Shown: positions 46,858-58,300 of the stretch, one piece after another
How positions within the stretch are numbered: the first letter of the stretch is position 1
How the letters are laid out: each line of letters starts with the position of its first letter
Assembly: GCA_028583605.1 (NCBI GenBank)
Contig: CM053326.1
Span: forward strand, 33,386,431 to 33,450,430
Source of the DNA: Dastarcus helophoroides
Lineage: Eukaryota > Arthropoda > Insecta > Coleoptera > Bothrideridae
DNA length: 64,000 nucleotides
Direction of reading: 5' to 3'
Translations under genes and position numbers: made by a program
Notes under the pieces: model-generated
The model's database searches: none
What the model saw: the letters and a program-made list of their open reading frames with translations, nothing else
Told to the model about the DNA's origin: nothing

Positions 46858-46901
46858 CGCTTTGCCTATCTTTTTGAGATGTCATCTTAACGCGCAGTGT
46901 T
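46858..46901. repeat. 44-bp direct repeat, left copy (partner 47491-47534)
   Basis: CGCTTTGCCTATCTTTTTGA and the following 24 bases recur at 47491-47534 with two mismatches. The sequence is LINE coding (LRCHLKKIGKA on the minus strand) and should occur once, so one copy was made when the supervillin block was inserted. Confidence 0.85.
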
Positions 46902-47490
46902 TCCATTTTAAGTTTATAATGTTTTAGTTTTTTTTCAAAAATGTTTTATTACAAATCCGAAATTTGGACTTTTTTTAGAAAGTACGATTTTTCTTGAAAA
47001 TTTGGCTCTGATTTCTAAATTACGACTTTTTTCTTGAATTTTGAGTTGAAAAACTGTGACTCAATTCACGACGCGAGTGTGGATGCATTCTCGCTTGCGC
47101 CTTGCCAAAGTCCCGAGAACCCTTTGACGTGGACCAAAAAACCGACTTCGAACTGGGAACAGCGCGAAGCGCAAACCTGAAGACGCGAAAGCCTCCACAA
47201 TCGCGTTTGCGCTATTTCGCGGGTTTTCGCGGCGCGAGTTTGGAGCCGGCATAATACTGTGGCAAAATAGAGGTGTATTTGCAAATAGGGAAATGGAGTT
47301 ACATGTTCGTTCTTGCATGTCTGCTCAACTTAGCCAAGAGTGTACTGGTAATTTGATTAAAATAATCTAATCGGCAGATCTACACAAATATTTCTTAATT
47401 GAAATGGTCATGTATGTAAAAAAGCAGGTTTTTGACCTGAAATTTTCAGGGCAGCAAGGGACTTCAATTAGATGTGCTTCTTCTTCGCCT
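46902..47490 (-). pseudogene. Rearranged copy of a supervillin exon/intron segment
   Basis: 46905-47045 matches 56310-56470 (intron sequence with AATGTTTTAGTTTTTTT and GATTTCTAAATT). 47257-47410 matches 56516-56685 and 47430-47488 matches 56855-56925 (supervillin coding sequence), with small indels and one internal deletion. A GC-rich 200-bp piece of unknown origin (47050-47250) sits between. Because intron is included, this is a genomic copy and not a processed one. A 44-bp direct repeat of LINE sequence flanks the block. Confidence 0.8.
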
Positions 47491-47868
47491 CGCTTTGCCT
47501 ATCTTTTTGAGATGGCATCTTAGCGCGCAGTGTTCTGCGAGAAGGCCTGTTATTAACCTTAACTCTGGTTTGCTGAGGTCGAGAAATTCCTTCGTCTTGG
47601 TGTGCGAATATGTAACAAACTTTTTCGCATGGTTCGAAATTAATTTCCAGAGGGATTCTTTTTGTTTCCCTTCCCATTTGTGGACTTCATTTCTTATATG
47701 GCATTTTGCTATACCAAAGTAAGGTTCGGGTCAAAGAAATGGGGATACTGCACCTTCTCTGGCTGGACGATCGGCAATCTCATTTCCTTCAATACCTATT
47801 TGTGCTGGCACCCACATCAAGGTTACCTTGTTGCGGGCAGCCAATTGTTTTAGTAGTTGTAGACAGTC

Positions 47869-48513
47869 CTACACTAGTATGGATTTGACAGTAAAGCTAT
47901 TCAGAGCTTTAAACGCCGCTTGACTGTCTGAACAGATATAGATTCTTGCTCCTCGTAAGTCCTTCGATAGACATTCCCGAGTACATACTTCTAGAGCATG
48001 TACTTCTTCCTGAAAGATTGTGGGAGTTTGACCTAAGACTTTTGGTAGCCTATATTTTGGGCCATATACGCAGACCCCAACTCCTTCTGCTGCTTTTGAC
48101 CCATCCTTGTACCAGATAAGTGATCCTTGCGGTAGTTTAGGTTTTTGGTCCATCCCACTCATATGGTCATCATTTATGATCACTTCAAATGAGCGTTCAA
48201 ACTCCAACTTGGTTTGTATTGTATCAACCAATTTTATCGTTGCCGATGACACAAATTCTTTGAGAATACTGATGTGTCCGATAAAGTCTCCTTCCTTCAG
48301 ATCTACTGCTTGAAGCAGTCTTAAAGCCCCCAGAATTGCCTCTTTTTTTAGCTGTAGATATAAAGGGGGGAAATTCAGCATGACTTCGAGAGCTGCAGTT
48401 GGAGAGGCTTTTATTGCTCCAAGACATGCTAAACATTGTACTTTTGCAAGTTTATCCTGTGCTGTCTTTTCTTTTGTTTTTGGCCACCATACTAACGAGG
48501 CGTACGTATCCAT
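47869..48513 (-). pseudogene. LINE RT C-terminus and RNase H ORF
   Basis: The longest surviving ORF of the LINE, 214 codons. It carries the RNase H catalytic carboxylates: Asp in YKDGSK, Glu in EEVHALE and Asp in CSDSQAA. The normal HxGxxGNExAD motif is just downstream in another frame with Gln for His (VPAQIGIEGNEIAD). The ORF stops early and lacks the upstream reverse-transcriptase palm. Confidence 0.8.
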
Positions 48514-48610
48514 TGGTCTGATACCGTCGGGTAAGACCAGTAGATCATTTTGGGGTTCAGCCCCCAGATTTTTCCAAAGAGTCTACGGCAGGTCCAGTAA
48601 TATGAGGTAA

Positions 48611-49124
48611 TTGTGCCAATAGCCGGCCACTAAAAAGTAGACCAGTAGTCTGACGCATAATTTAATCTTTCCTAAATTTTTTACCATTGGCTGTAAATGT
48701 AGCAGACTACTTACATCCATGTTCTTACTACATAATGCTGATCGAAAAAAGATATGTTTCAATAAATAACTTTGCTAGACACCAACGAACTTGTGGTGGC
48801 CGACCACTGGTGGGTGGCCTGTTATTGGCGCATCTACTCCATTTCATTCCATTTATAAATCAACAGATTGTACTATTTTTGGTAAAGATAGTTTCATGTT
48901 AACAATTGATGTCTCATTAATTTATAATTGTTATACCCAATATAAGCATTTGAAGTTTAGACTTTGTTTCTTAAAGAGTCCTTGTTTATAAATAAATATG
49001 TATCCAAATGATACTTTTTTATTTTAATTTCAACATTTAAATGCGCTATGATGGAGTCTAGGGACTTCCATAAAAAGAAGTGTCGGCTACATTTTAATCA
49101 CACTTATGAAGTTCGCATGAATAC
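48611..49124. other. Spacer between LINE and hairpin copy C
   Basis: No gene recognised. Two overlapping plus-strand ORFs are not convincing. Confidence 0.35.
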
Positions 49125-49135
49125 ATACTGTCCCT

Positions 49136-49330
49136 CTCCTGAAACCAAGAAAGATTAAAAAACACAATAAATGTTGCTCTGACGCGTTTCAACAACCAAG
49201 CTATCGAAACGCGTTAGAGCAACATTTGTTGCTGCGTTTTTAATCTTTCTTGGTTTCAGGGGACAAGATTTTGTATTTCAATTTTTGAAGGTAATAGAGG
49301 ACCAGTCCGTTCCACCAAAAAAAAAAAAAA
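49136..49330 (+). mobile_element. Hairpin retroposon, copy C (polyA tail)
   Basis: The left arm starts CTCCTGAAACCAAGAAAGAT (49136, slightly 5'-truncated). The right arm ends in GGACCAGTCCGTTCCACC followed by 15 A. Flanks ATACTGTCCCT (49125-49135) and ATATTGTCCCT (49331-49341) match at 10 of 11. A polyA tail with target duplication and 5' truncation is the signature of LINE-driven retroposition. Confidence 0.85.
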
Positions 49331-49341
49331 ATATTGTCCCT

Positions 49342-49647
49342 GCTTAGCTTTAGGAATAAGTTTTAATTTTCGACGAATATACTGCCTCAAGGTAGAAACT
49401 GAACAAACGATTTAATTTCAGCAGTACACGTTTCAGTCGACTGTTGATTGTTGCTGCGCTGATGAATTTTATATAAATTAAATTTCTTGCAGGAAAGGGA
49501 TTGGGCAATTTAATGCGTCAAATTAAGATAAATAAATAAAACGTAATTTATTAGAACTGTTTTATTTTCTTCCAATTTAGGTTATAAAAGAAGGGAAGAA
49601 CGCCAGTTTCGCATATGAAGCATGTTTAATTTTGCTTCATCAAAAAT
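49342..49647. other. Supervillin 3' flank
   Basis: Downstream of the supervillin stop on the minus strand; probably 3' UTR. No gene. Confidence 0.4.
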
Positions 49648-49919
49648 TCAATCAGTCAGAGCCGTTGAAAGTGTTACATTCTGTTCCAAATTAGCAACCG
49701 GCTTCCACTGCGGAAAAAGATGGGTAAACTCCGGTGGTTCGACACCAGCAAAAGTCCATTTGATTGGGATATTTTTCTTTTCCTTATTTTGGGAATAACT
49801 TTTAACTATATTGTACACATCATGGCGAAGATTTTGAAATTCGGCCTCATTTATTTCAACGGACTTTCCGCATCTCTGCCATATCCACAATTCATTGATA
49901 TTGTCCAATAAAAATATTG
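49648..49919 (-). CDS. Svil: Supervillin-like terminal exon
   Basis: A 272-nt exon with acceptor TATTTCTAG and stop TGA/TAA-type codon at 49648-49650. It encodes FLLDNINELWIWQ to HLFPQWKP and a short tail (NLEQNVTLSTALTD). The WIWQRCG replaces the usual WLWQGWW. Confidence 0.85.
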
Positions 49920-52900
49920 CTAGAAATAGAAAGACCAAAATTGAACTTTTCAGTAATTCACGGCAATAGAAAAAGTTTTCCTCTCGGAATTGGTGTTTTT
50001 TTGGTGGTTATTTTGCAGTGAGCATTTATATCTAATTCAGTGTTTCTCAACTTCTTTTTTAAGTAACACTGTGGTATTGGGTAAAAAAGGCGACGTACAT
50101 CATACGCATCCACCAAAAACCAAAAAAAAATGTTTAACTACCAATTTTTGACTGTCAAAAAAAATATACCTCCGATCGTCTGCAATTTTTGATGACTAAA
50201 AAAGGTTAGTACTACGTATACGCTGGTAAATTTTTTAGATTTCATATTTTGGCGACAAACCTGAGAACTTCCGGCGACACACCGGTGAGAAAACACTGCT
50301 CTAATTAAATTACAATTCCGACGACTGTGTTTAAGTTAAAAATTCAAAAGCTATAAAAATTATTTGTGATTTTAAAGGTTTGCCCTGACACTGCCCCCAT
50401 AAAAGTAAATATCTAGCTTTATTCTTAATTTATGATCTCCGTAACTTTTTTATGTATTAATTAATTTGAATCAAAGCTACCTATAATTAGGAACCGACCG
50501 AAACTTAATTTTCCGCTGAGACCAAAATTTTATTTATTTTTATTTGGGTTAAATCAAATAACAGCTGGAGCGTGTTAAGTTTTTTATAAATATGCAAGCT
50601 GATCGAAAAAGAAATAATTTACGCGATTCTTTTTCAGATTTCAGGGTTAAACACAGTGGCGGCTGGTGCTAATAAAATTTGGGGGTTGCAAAGAGACATT
50701 TGCAAAAATGTGCCGAAACTGGAAATTTTAAATTAAGCTGGAAGAAGGGATATTTATGATTTTAAATTGATATATGTTATACATATATCTCCTTTTTTTA
50801 TATTCGCAAAAAAACAAAAGAAAAAGAAGAGGAAGTCCATATGACGGACGATCTTTGGCAGCTGCAAATTTATCAATAACTTTTTACTGAAGTCGAGTAT
50901 CCCTTCAATTAAGTCCTTTTCTTTGAAGGCATCGTTAATGCGGACAATCTTTCCTGGCATAATGTATTTTTTTAAAAAGTTTCTATTCTTTTCAGACTGG
51001 AGAAGCACCACTCTGCTTCAGCAGAAGCCATTGGGATAGTTATCAGGATTTTTAAAAGATTTAGGGTTTCACTAAGCTCACTGTTTTCTGAAATAATGTT
51101 ATAGAGTACAAGTAAACCAAAAGCCCATTAAAACTTTTCTGTTTCGTAAATTACAGATAATTCAGTTCTTAGTTTTTGTAAATTAAAAAATGGATAAACC
51201 TTAGCGGTTTCTTTAAAATTCTTTTCGGGAAAAGTGATTCTATGTTGGTTAAACTTTTCAGAAAAAAATAAAGTTGCTGCAATTAAATGGCCAGTGAAGC
51301 TGAATCGTTCTTTAGCTTAGCAGATAATAATGTTACATAGGTACTTCTTTAGCTTCGCGAACTACTTCTGTTAAAACTTCGCTTTTTACAAGACACCATC
51401 TGCACAATATTTAAGTCTGGAATAGGTGATCCACGTCGCTTAATTTCCAGTTTTTCCGACACAGATCGGTTACAGAATGGCTGTGCAATTAAACTTTGCA
51501 CTGAATTCATGTTTATTTGTGTTTCAAAACCCCCAACATTGACCGATGACATTATAATAGCGAATCAATATTTGGTTTGCATCCACAAGTGCAACCTAAT
51601 GCTTGCTTATGGGCAAGTATTTTAAACGAACAAAATATGAGTTAACGCGCAGGTGCATATGTGTAAAGCAAAGTTTGCAGTCTAGCCACGATAAACTTAC
51701 AACGGTATGTCAGGGCGCATGCACCTCCCCGCCCCGTACGATTGTGACGTAGGTTGGGAGAGACGAGAAGCGAATCTCCGCAGAACTACGGCAAATTACT
51801 CGTAAATGGGAAAATCCTGAACTTTTAATAATTTTTTTCTCCGAAATGACTCTACCGATTTCGATTAAACTTGGTAACTGGGATACTTTTGGGCCAGAAG
51901 AATGATCTACGTAAGTGCCGTATCAGTAAAACTACGGGATCATCTGTTTTTGGGGACATTTTTGTCCACCATAAATAAATTTTTTCTCCAAAACAGTTCC
52001 ACCGATTTCGCTGAAAATACGTAACTTTCGATTAATAATAGTAATTTTTGGGACAAGAAAACGATATACATATATTGGTGCTATTTGGGAAAAATTCATG
52101 ATCAACACACTTTAGGGATATCTTAAAATTTTTAAAGTTGCATGAACCTGTATAAAAAAAAATTATTGCCATGGGACTTGTGATACATATGTAGCGGGTT
52201 ACAAAATATAATTGATCAATCAAAATATGTACAATTAGTGAAAAACGACATTTTTTATAGTTAACTAAAAGATAAATTATTACTCTTTACGTGTCAAGTT
52301 TGCATAATTTGTAAAATAAAATATTTTTCTCCAAAACGATTCTAATTATTTCGATGAAACTTTGTAACAATGGGATTCTTGCGACAAAAAAATTTTGTTG
52401 GGTGTCATTTTGTTCAAAATTTGGGATCAGCAGAAATCAAATAAAGTTCTATAAGAAATATGTAAAATTATGGAGTTATAAAAAAAAACCACATTATAAG
52501 AGGCTAATTATTCTAAATTGAAAGGCATAATTGTTTCAAAGTATAATTTCAAATTTTATTTTAAAAAAAACAGGCATCAATGTTTTTAATTATACATTAA
52601 ACATAATGAAAGATATGTATTATTAAACATAACAGTAATAGTAAACATTTTAAGACGAAAATCGCAACTTATATTATTACCAACAGTTTTTGGGTAACGT
52701 GCATCATGTATATCAGTTATTAATTAATTTAAAAATGAATTTTTGTCTAGGTCAAAAGTTAAAATACTGCCCAAAAATCTACTTCCAGTTGCGGAAAAAC
52801 ATACAAACAAGTGCATGTTTCTCTATCGCCAGTGTAGGTAGGCACATATCGTTAAATATTTTTGAATCTTTAACATTATAAAGGTACAGAATACAATAAA

Positions 52901-55900
52901 TTTAACTATAATGGCTGGAATATGTCTAATTCCTTATTTTATAAACAAAATCTTTGTTCTATGAAGCAAAATTTAACCAGAAGCGTTAAAATATAAAGCT
53001 TTCAAGTGGTATTTGCATGACTTCCCGCCGTAACTTTCTCGCAGCCTGCGAGAAGCGCAGTAGCGACGTATTTTGGTCCACCGGACTGACACCCGTTGAG
53101 TCTAGCCTGCAAACTTTGCAAACCATAGACCCAATAATGTCGTCAAACCCTTACGAATTGGCGGAATCCGCAATAGTCAGCAGTATGTTTGGTAACGATA
53201 AATCTGTTACCAATAAATAAAATAAACAACATAAAGAACAATTTACTTTCTTTTTTATCCCAGCGTTTTTTTGGAGGTTGCGCAAACCTGCAAACCTTAG
53301 CACTAGCCGCCACTGGTTAAACCATTTTAAATAAATAACTTCAATTATTCGGTGTTGCGACTGCGTGCGACATAGATGAAAAGTATGGCCATCCGACCAA
53401 AGGGAGAGGGGTATAAAGCCGTTTCTTCTGATTGACAACCATTATTGTTTATTTTCTTAAATATTTTTTTAATGCGTGATTTTCTTCAATTTTTTCTTTC
53501 CTTCCCGAATCATCCTTATTTAGAAATTTTAGTTTTTCCTGAGAAAATTTTAACTTTTTTTGTCAAAATCTTGAGTATTCCTAGAGATTTTAACATTTTT
53601 TTCTAAACTACTATTTAAAATTAAAAACTAGTTAAATTAATTTAATTTTAAATTTCGACTGATCTCGCAATTGTTTTTTGAAATTTCGATTTTAAACTTC
53701 CATAAATAAGTCATATATGCCCCGCAATTTCGACTTTAGCGTTAAAAGTGAAATTACTTTAATTTCCCAATTACAAAAGGTGTAACTTTATAAAAATAGC
53801 AGTAGCGAAACTTTTTCTCAAAAACTCTGATTTAAATCTACAATTTTTACTTTTTTCTTGAAAATTTTAGATTTAAACCCGAAATTTTAACTTTTTCTAG
53901 AGATTTCCCCTGTCCCCTTTCGTTTTACAATCTCGAAATTTACTTATTTTGTTACATATACTTTCCAGTTTACATTACAGTGTTTTCTTTTTTATTTTCC
54001 TAATTTTTAACTGAAACTGAACATTTTCACGTAAGAAATTTTGATTGTTTAAAGAAATTTTGAAATTATATTCCAAAATTTTTCTCAAATTTGTAATAGT
54101 TTCTACTTTTTCTAGAAACTAATATATTTTGGAAATGTGGGCTTTGAATTAACTTAATTATGACTTTTTTTTTAATATTGAAGATACACAAAATTGAAAT
54201 ATTTTTCAAGAATTCATAATTTTTTTCTCGAATTAAGAAATTAGCAGCTCTTCCTTTTAAACCTAAAATTGCGACTGTACACTTTAAATTTTCTATTTTT
54301 CGAGATATTTTCACTTTGATTTTGAAATGTCGACTTTAATTTAGAAATTTTGAACTTTACCTTAATTTTCCCAATTTTTTTTAATGGTAATTCTCAACTC
54401 AGTCTCGAAAGTTCGGTTTTTACAGAGATTCTTTTTCAACATTTCGAATTTGGTTGGTTCCATTTTATTTGAAACGTATACGTCTTTTATAAATTTAAAT
54501 TTTTCCCTCGAAATTTTGTTTTTTTTTCTGAACTCGAATCGTTTATACCATTTTTTTCTGTTATTTTGATGTTGAACTCAAAAATGATTTGAACCATTCA
54601 AGTTTTTTGAAATTTCGTCTTTTTTCTCAACATATTCAATATTACCTTTTTTACCTAACATTTTAAGTTCATACTGTAAACGTCTAAACTGTGCATTTTT
54701 CTCAATAATTTACGATTTCCTGAGAATTCTTCTGTATATTGATTCGGAGTTTTTCCTCTAAAATAATTTTTTTCTTAAAATTGTATTTCAAATATTTACT
54801 TTTTTCTAAATTTTGTCTTTGAACTAAAAATAGAGATTTTTTAAGGGATTTTGATTACTTTTTCGAAATTTCGATTTAAAAATTTCAATAAAAATATTTA
54901 CTGCTCTTTTTTTTATTTCGACTTTTATTTTGCAAAAAAATGGAAATTTAGCGAAAAAATTCGACATTTATAAGAAAAAAAAAATTATGCATGGAATCTT
55001 GTGAAAACATTTCAATTTTCACAACAAGTTTAAAGTTATCAATAAAATTTGATTTCAACATGTAAAATTTAGAGGAAAAGGTCGAAAATTCTAGTTTAAA
55101 TTCGATATCTTGAGAAAAATAGTAAAAATTTTGATTTAAATTAGAGGAAACAAAGTGAAAATTAAATTAGAGCAAAAGGTCAAAAATTCTAGTTTAAATT
55201 TAATATCTTTAGGAAAATGGTACAAAATTTGGTATTAAAATGAAGAAACCAAGTCAAAAAATCTAAAGATTGTGTACGTTGAACTTTTAGAGAAAAAGCA
55301 AACATTCCATATTTAATCATAGAATTTTATGACAGAAAACTCTGCATTTCAAGAAAAAAAACCTAATTTATATAAAAGTTCTAGACATTTCGAGTTTATT
55401 CTTCCTAAATTATTGACTATAATCTAAAATTTCAAACTTTAAAGTGAAATATTTAAATTTTCTTCTACGGTTTGGAATTTTAATTCTGAAAAGTTAAAAG
55501 TTTATAGACTATGTCGAAATTTTGAAATTAAAATCATAAATTCCAAATCAACTCAAGATGCCAAGCTGAAATGTAAATTAAAAGTTTTTTCGAAATCAAA
55601 TTTTAATCTAAAAAAAATGTTGTCAGATTTAATAATTTCAAGCCTATTTAAGCAAAAAGTATTTAAAAAAAAAGTTGAAATTTCGAGAAAAACTAGAAAT
55701 GTATTAAAAAATACGAATACTAAAATCTCACTCGAGATTTTGGTAAAATTTTGTTCGATTAATTATTTGCCCAGAACTTCAAAACTTCTAGAAAAGTTAA
55801 AATACAAATCTTGTCCCCTGAAACCAAGAAAGATTAAAAAACACAACAAAGGTTGCTCTAACGAGCTTCGACAGCTAAGTTATCATCTTCAGAGAGATAC

Positions 55901-57439
55901 TTTGTTGTGTTTTTAATCTTTCTTGGTTTCAGGAGACAAGATTTGTATTTCAATTTTTGAAGATAATCAAGTACCAGTCCGTTCCACCAAAATTCTAGAA
56001 AAGTCGCAAAGTCGACATTTTCGGATTAAAATTGAAATATTTTTTTAATAAAATTTGTTTTCTTTTAAAGTTTTTTTCAACACGATATTTAGACTTTTCC
56101 TCAATTTTGGACTTTTCTCTTGAAAGGAGTTTTTTTCTTAGAAAAAAAAAAGTTCCAAGTTCGAACTGGGTATTTTCAGGAAACAGTAAAAATTTCTAAA
56201 AGGACCTTAAAATTTCCAAATGTTCAGATTTTCTAAATAATCAAAATATTTAGAAAGTTTTCGTTAACTGATTTGATTTTTCTTCGGAATTTTGACATTT
56301 TCTTAAAATTCCCAATTTAAGCTTACAATGTTTTAGTTTTTTTTTTCAAAAATGTTTATTACAAATACGAAATTTGGACATTTTTAAAAATTACGACATT
56401 TCTTGGGAATTTGACTCTGATTTCTAAATTTCGAATTGTTTTCTCGAATTTCGAGTTGAAATTCGAGATAAAAAAAACTTGTTATTTATGCTCGCATCAT
56501 GTAATACTTACCAGGTTCTGTGGCAGAATAGAGCTGTATTTGCAAATAGGGAAATGGAGTTACATGTTCGTTCTTGCATGTCTGCTCAACTTCCGTAGCC
56601 AAGAGTGTACCAGTAATTTGATTAAAATAAAATAATCTAATCGGCAGATCTAAACAAATATTTGTTATTTGAAATGGTCGCCTTTGCAATTCACTTTTCG
56701 GTATTAAATTCAATACACTGTCACTCTCATTTTCTTCAATCTCCTTAATGTTTGATGAAAACGACCTAGCTGCATACCTAATAACTTTCCTGCATTGATT
56801 TGTGCTGTAACGTCCATGCCAAATACAAATATTTTTACTGTCAGAAAACAAAAAGGAGGTTTTTGACCTGAAATTTTCAAGGCAGCAAGGAACTTCAATT
56901 AGATGTGCTTCTTCTTCAATTTCGCCTCGTAATAAGTAAAGATGTTGGGCAGTTTTCTGAAAGCTTTCTCTTTTTCCTGAATGTATAATAAGTTGTCCAT
57001 TAAATAGTCTAAGAAATATTGGTGGCTCAGACCAGTGAACAATTCTTTCTACAGGTGTTTCTTCATTTATTACTTCTTCAGGAAGAGGCGAAAAACCTTT
57101 CGACGCATTAGCTCCTTTCCAATAGAAATATATTGTTCCCTCCTCTTCTTCAGTCTTCTCTTTTGTTTTTATATTCGTTATTATATGCTCATAATTCCAT
57201 GATATTAAGTAACATTCTTCATCATAGAAGTCTTTTATGCTTGTAGCTTCAAGTGATTCTAATTTATCGCCGATTATTTTCCAGCCTGCTACCTTTTTTG
57301 TTCTGAATACGCTTTGCTTATTCGTATCTTTATCAATAAATATATCACCTCTTCCAAAGTGAATTCCATCCAAAACAAAATCAACTTTGTTTGTAGCGTA
57401 AATAATAATGTCGTCAGTGTTCCATAATTTTGCCATTGC
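49648..57439 (-). CDS. Svil: Supervillin-like protein, last two exons (partial)
   Basis: Supervillin ties membrane and actin/myosin II through gelsolin-like repeats. The larger exon is 56512-57439 and the last exon 49648-49919; G|CA phase joins them (SATEPAIFLLDN, like SAPQPALFLVDN in human SVIL). Together they give about 399 C-terminal residues. Landmarks: VDFVLDGIHFGRGD, GTIYFYWKGANAS, PPIFLRLFNGQLIIHSGKRE, YLLRGEIEEEAHLIEV, ICIWHGRYSTNQCRKV and EFTHLFPQWKP. The 57439 border is a TTCTAG acceptor, so upstream exons lie beyond 57440, probably outside the window. The ORF stops soon after FPQWKP, so the villin headpiece of vertebrate supervillin is missing. The 6.6 kb intron carries a hAT element, an AT array and hairpin copy D. 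Confidence 0.88.
49920..50645. other. Supervillin intron, downstream part
   Basis: AT-rich intron sequence between the last exon and the hAT element. No gene. Confidence 0.4.
50754..51552 (-). pseudogene. hAT transposase C-terminal remnant
   Basis: ORF pieces 51552-51349 and 51011-50754, plus intervening stop-bearing sequence, together read as the C-terminal part of a hAT transposase, including the dimerisation region. In-frame stops (near 51340, 51135 and 50975) show it is dead. Confidence 0.75.
53017..53220 (+). CDS. 67-codon ORF inside the hAT element, unrecognised
   Basis: ATG-started, GC-richer than its surroundings (MTSRRNFLAACEKRSSDVFW), ending TAA with AATAAA overlapping the stop. 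It is on the strand opposite the transposase remnant. Composition is protein-like, but I do not recognise it. It could be a captured 3' exon or chance. Confidence 0.3.
   Translation: MTSRRNFLAACEKRSSDVFWSTGLTPVESSLQTLQTIDPIMSSNPYELAESAIVSSMFGNDKSVTNK
53500..56480. repeat. Degenerate AT array (block 9), strand switch inside
   Basis: T-rich words (AAATTTCGACTTTTTTCT) run from 53520 to about 54920, then A-rich words (AAAAGTCGAAATTTTGA) to about 55780 and weaker to 56480. Hairpin copy D is inserted at 55798-55992. It lies within the supervillin intron. Confidence 0.75.
55798..55992 (+). mobile_element. Hairpin retroposon, copy D
   Basis: A 12-bp target duplication TTCTAGAAAAGT lies at 55786-55797 and 55993-56004. 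The left arm starts at CAAATCTTGTCCCCTG (55806). The right arm and 3' end GTCCGTTCCACCAAAA finish at 55992. Here the stem is about 52 bp, because the inner part of the right arm is deleted and leaves a large loop. It is inserted in an AT array. Confidence 0.88.
56512..57439 (-). CDS. Svil: Supervillin-like penultimate exon
   Basis: A 928-nt exon, open throughout, with acceptor TTCTAG at 57440-57445 and donor G|GTAAGTAT at 56511. It codes for gelsolin-like repeats near the C-terminus. Its ATG at 57436 is internal. Part of this exon is duplicated at 47257-47490. Confidence 0.88.
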
Positions 57440-57854
57440 CTAGAATGGTATCACAATAGATATATTTATAGATCAGACCTTGTAAACGTTAATATTAGAA
57501 GGAATGCTACAGTAAGATCACGTGTAGATCAAGGTTTGTTTTTTAGAACACATGTTAAACGAAAATACAATAATTATAAAGCCAATTCAAGTTAATTAAA
57601 AGCAAAGCTTAATCGCAATCACTGCTTACTTCCATAATAAAAAAAATCAAACCTGAGGTATTTTTGTTGTTATAGGTAAAATGGAATAGACAACAACCGC
57701 AAAAGTTTACAATTCATTGACCTCGAAACATTTCAACAAGTAGAAGTCATGTGGTTTAATTGATAGCATCAGATCAAGCATACAATTTTAGTATTATACG
57801 AGGACTAGTCTATTATTAATATATCTCATTAAAAAACCAGAATTTTGATTCATC
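57440..57854. other. Supervillin upstream intron, no gene seen
   Basis: Intron sequence preceding the penultimate exon. Nothing recognised. Confidence 0.4.
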
Positions 57855-58029
57855 AACAGCATCAGGGGCGCACCCAAAGGGGCCCTTGAGCTTATATGAT
57901 TTCACGTTTTTTAAAGTAAAAATAAACATAAAAGCAAAAATATATTGCTGCAAAATATAACAGCACGAAACAGGATGATAGCAGAAATAAATATTAGACA
58001 AGGTCCACAGGAACTAATAGGATTCCCCC

Positions 58030-58300
58030 CAGGGCAAGATTCTTGAGGCATACAAGACAGTCGGAGACAGCAAATTTCTGTGCGGTCCAGCTTGACACAG
58101 TAAGGACTTCTGTCTAGGGAGATTATTTTCTATAGAAGCTATGGAACTCGTTAGCGAACGCAATCTTCCTCAAAAATTACAACATATCCTTATTTAAGAA
58201 GGCGGTTCATCGCCATGCTATCCTTGTTTCCGCATCCTACTCGCAGTGCTTTGAAGGCATAATGGGATTACCCTCTGCGAGTGGATTAAACTTAAAAAAA
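58030..58300 (+). mobile_element. LINE C-terminal scrap
   Basis: The plus strand encodes KLWNSLANAIFLKNYNISLF and following KKAVHRHAIL, resembling the LWNSLP...SLFKRxVHxHL end of reverse-transcriptase polyproteins of Jockey/CR1-type LINEs. It is about 270 bp with no further domains. Confidence 0.45.

Larger units (their letters stand above)
46735..48610 (-). mobile_element. LINE (RNase H-bearing) 3' fragment, interrupted
   Basis: The minus strand reads, from 48610: a reverse-transcriptase C-terminus (KIWGLNPKMIYWSY, then after a frame change TYASLVWWPKT), an RNase H domain (WYKDGSKAAEGVGVCVYG, FQEEVHALEVCTRECL, IYICSDSQAAFKAL, then VPAQIGIEGNEIAD) and the terminal LRLITGLL..HCALRCHLKKIGK with a Cys/His cluster (FCNEAKETAEHLLCTC). 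This layout is that of I-type and related non-LTR retrotransposons. It is 5'-truncated, frame-broken, and split by the insertion at 46902-47490. Confidence 0.85.
50654..53315 (-). mobile_element. hAT element, decayed, in supervillin intron
   Basis: The ends read CAGTGGCGGCTGGTGCTAA at 50654 and, on the other strand from 53315, CAGTGGCGGCTAGTGCTAA. Flanking 8-mers GTTAAACA (50646-50653) and GTTAAACC (53316-53323) match at 7 of 8, as for hAT. The minus strand at about 51550-50800 retains a transposase C-terminal part: KLEIKRRGSPIPDLNI, FSGHLIAATLFFSEKFN and the dimerisation motif LLKILITIPMASAEAEWCFSSLKRI, with stops and frame changes. The middle (51600-53000) is non-coding and contains diverged repeats of TTTTTTCTCCAAAAC...TTTCG (51830, 51980, 52320). 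Total 2,662 bp. Confidence 0.85.

Noticed and set aside
47061..47318. Minus-strand ORFs in the GC-rich piece (RRENPRNSANAIVEAFASSG)
   Set aside because: High GC gives long open frames by chance here; two frames are open at once and neither has a recognised domain.
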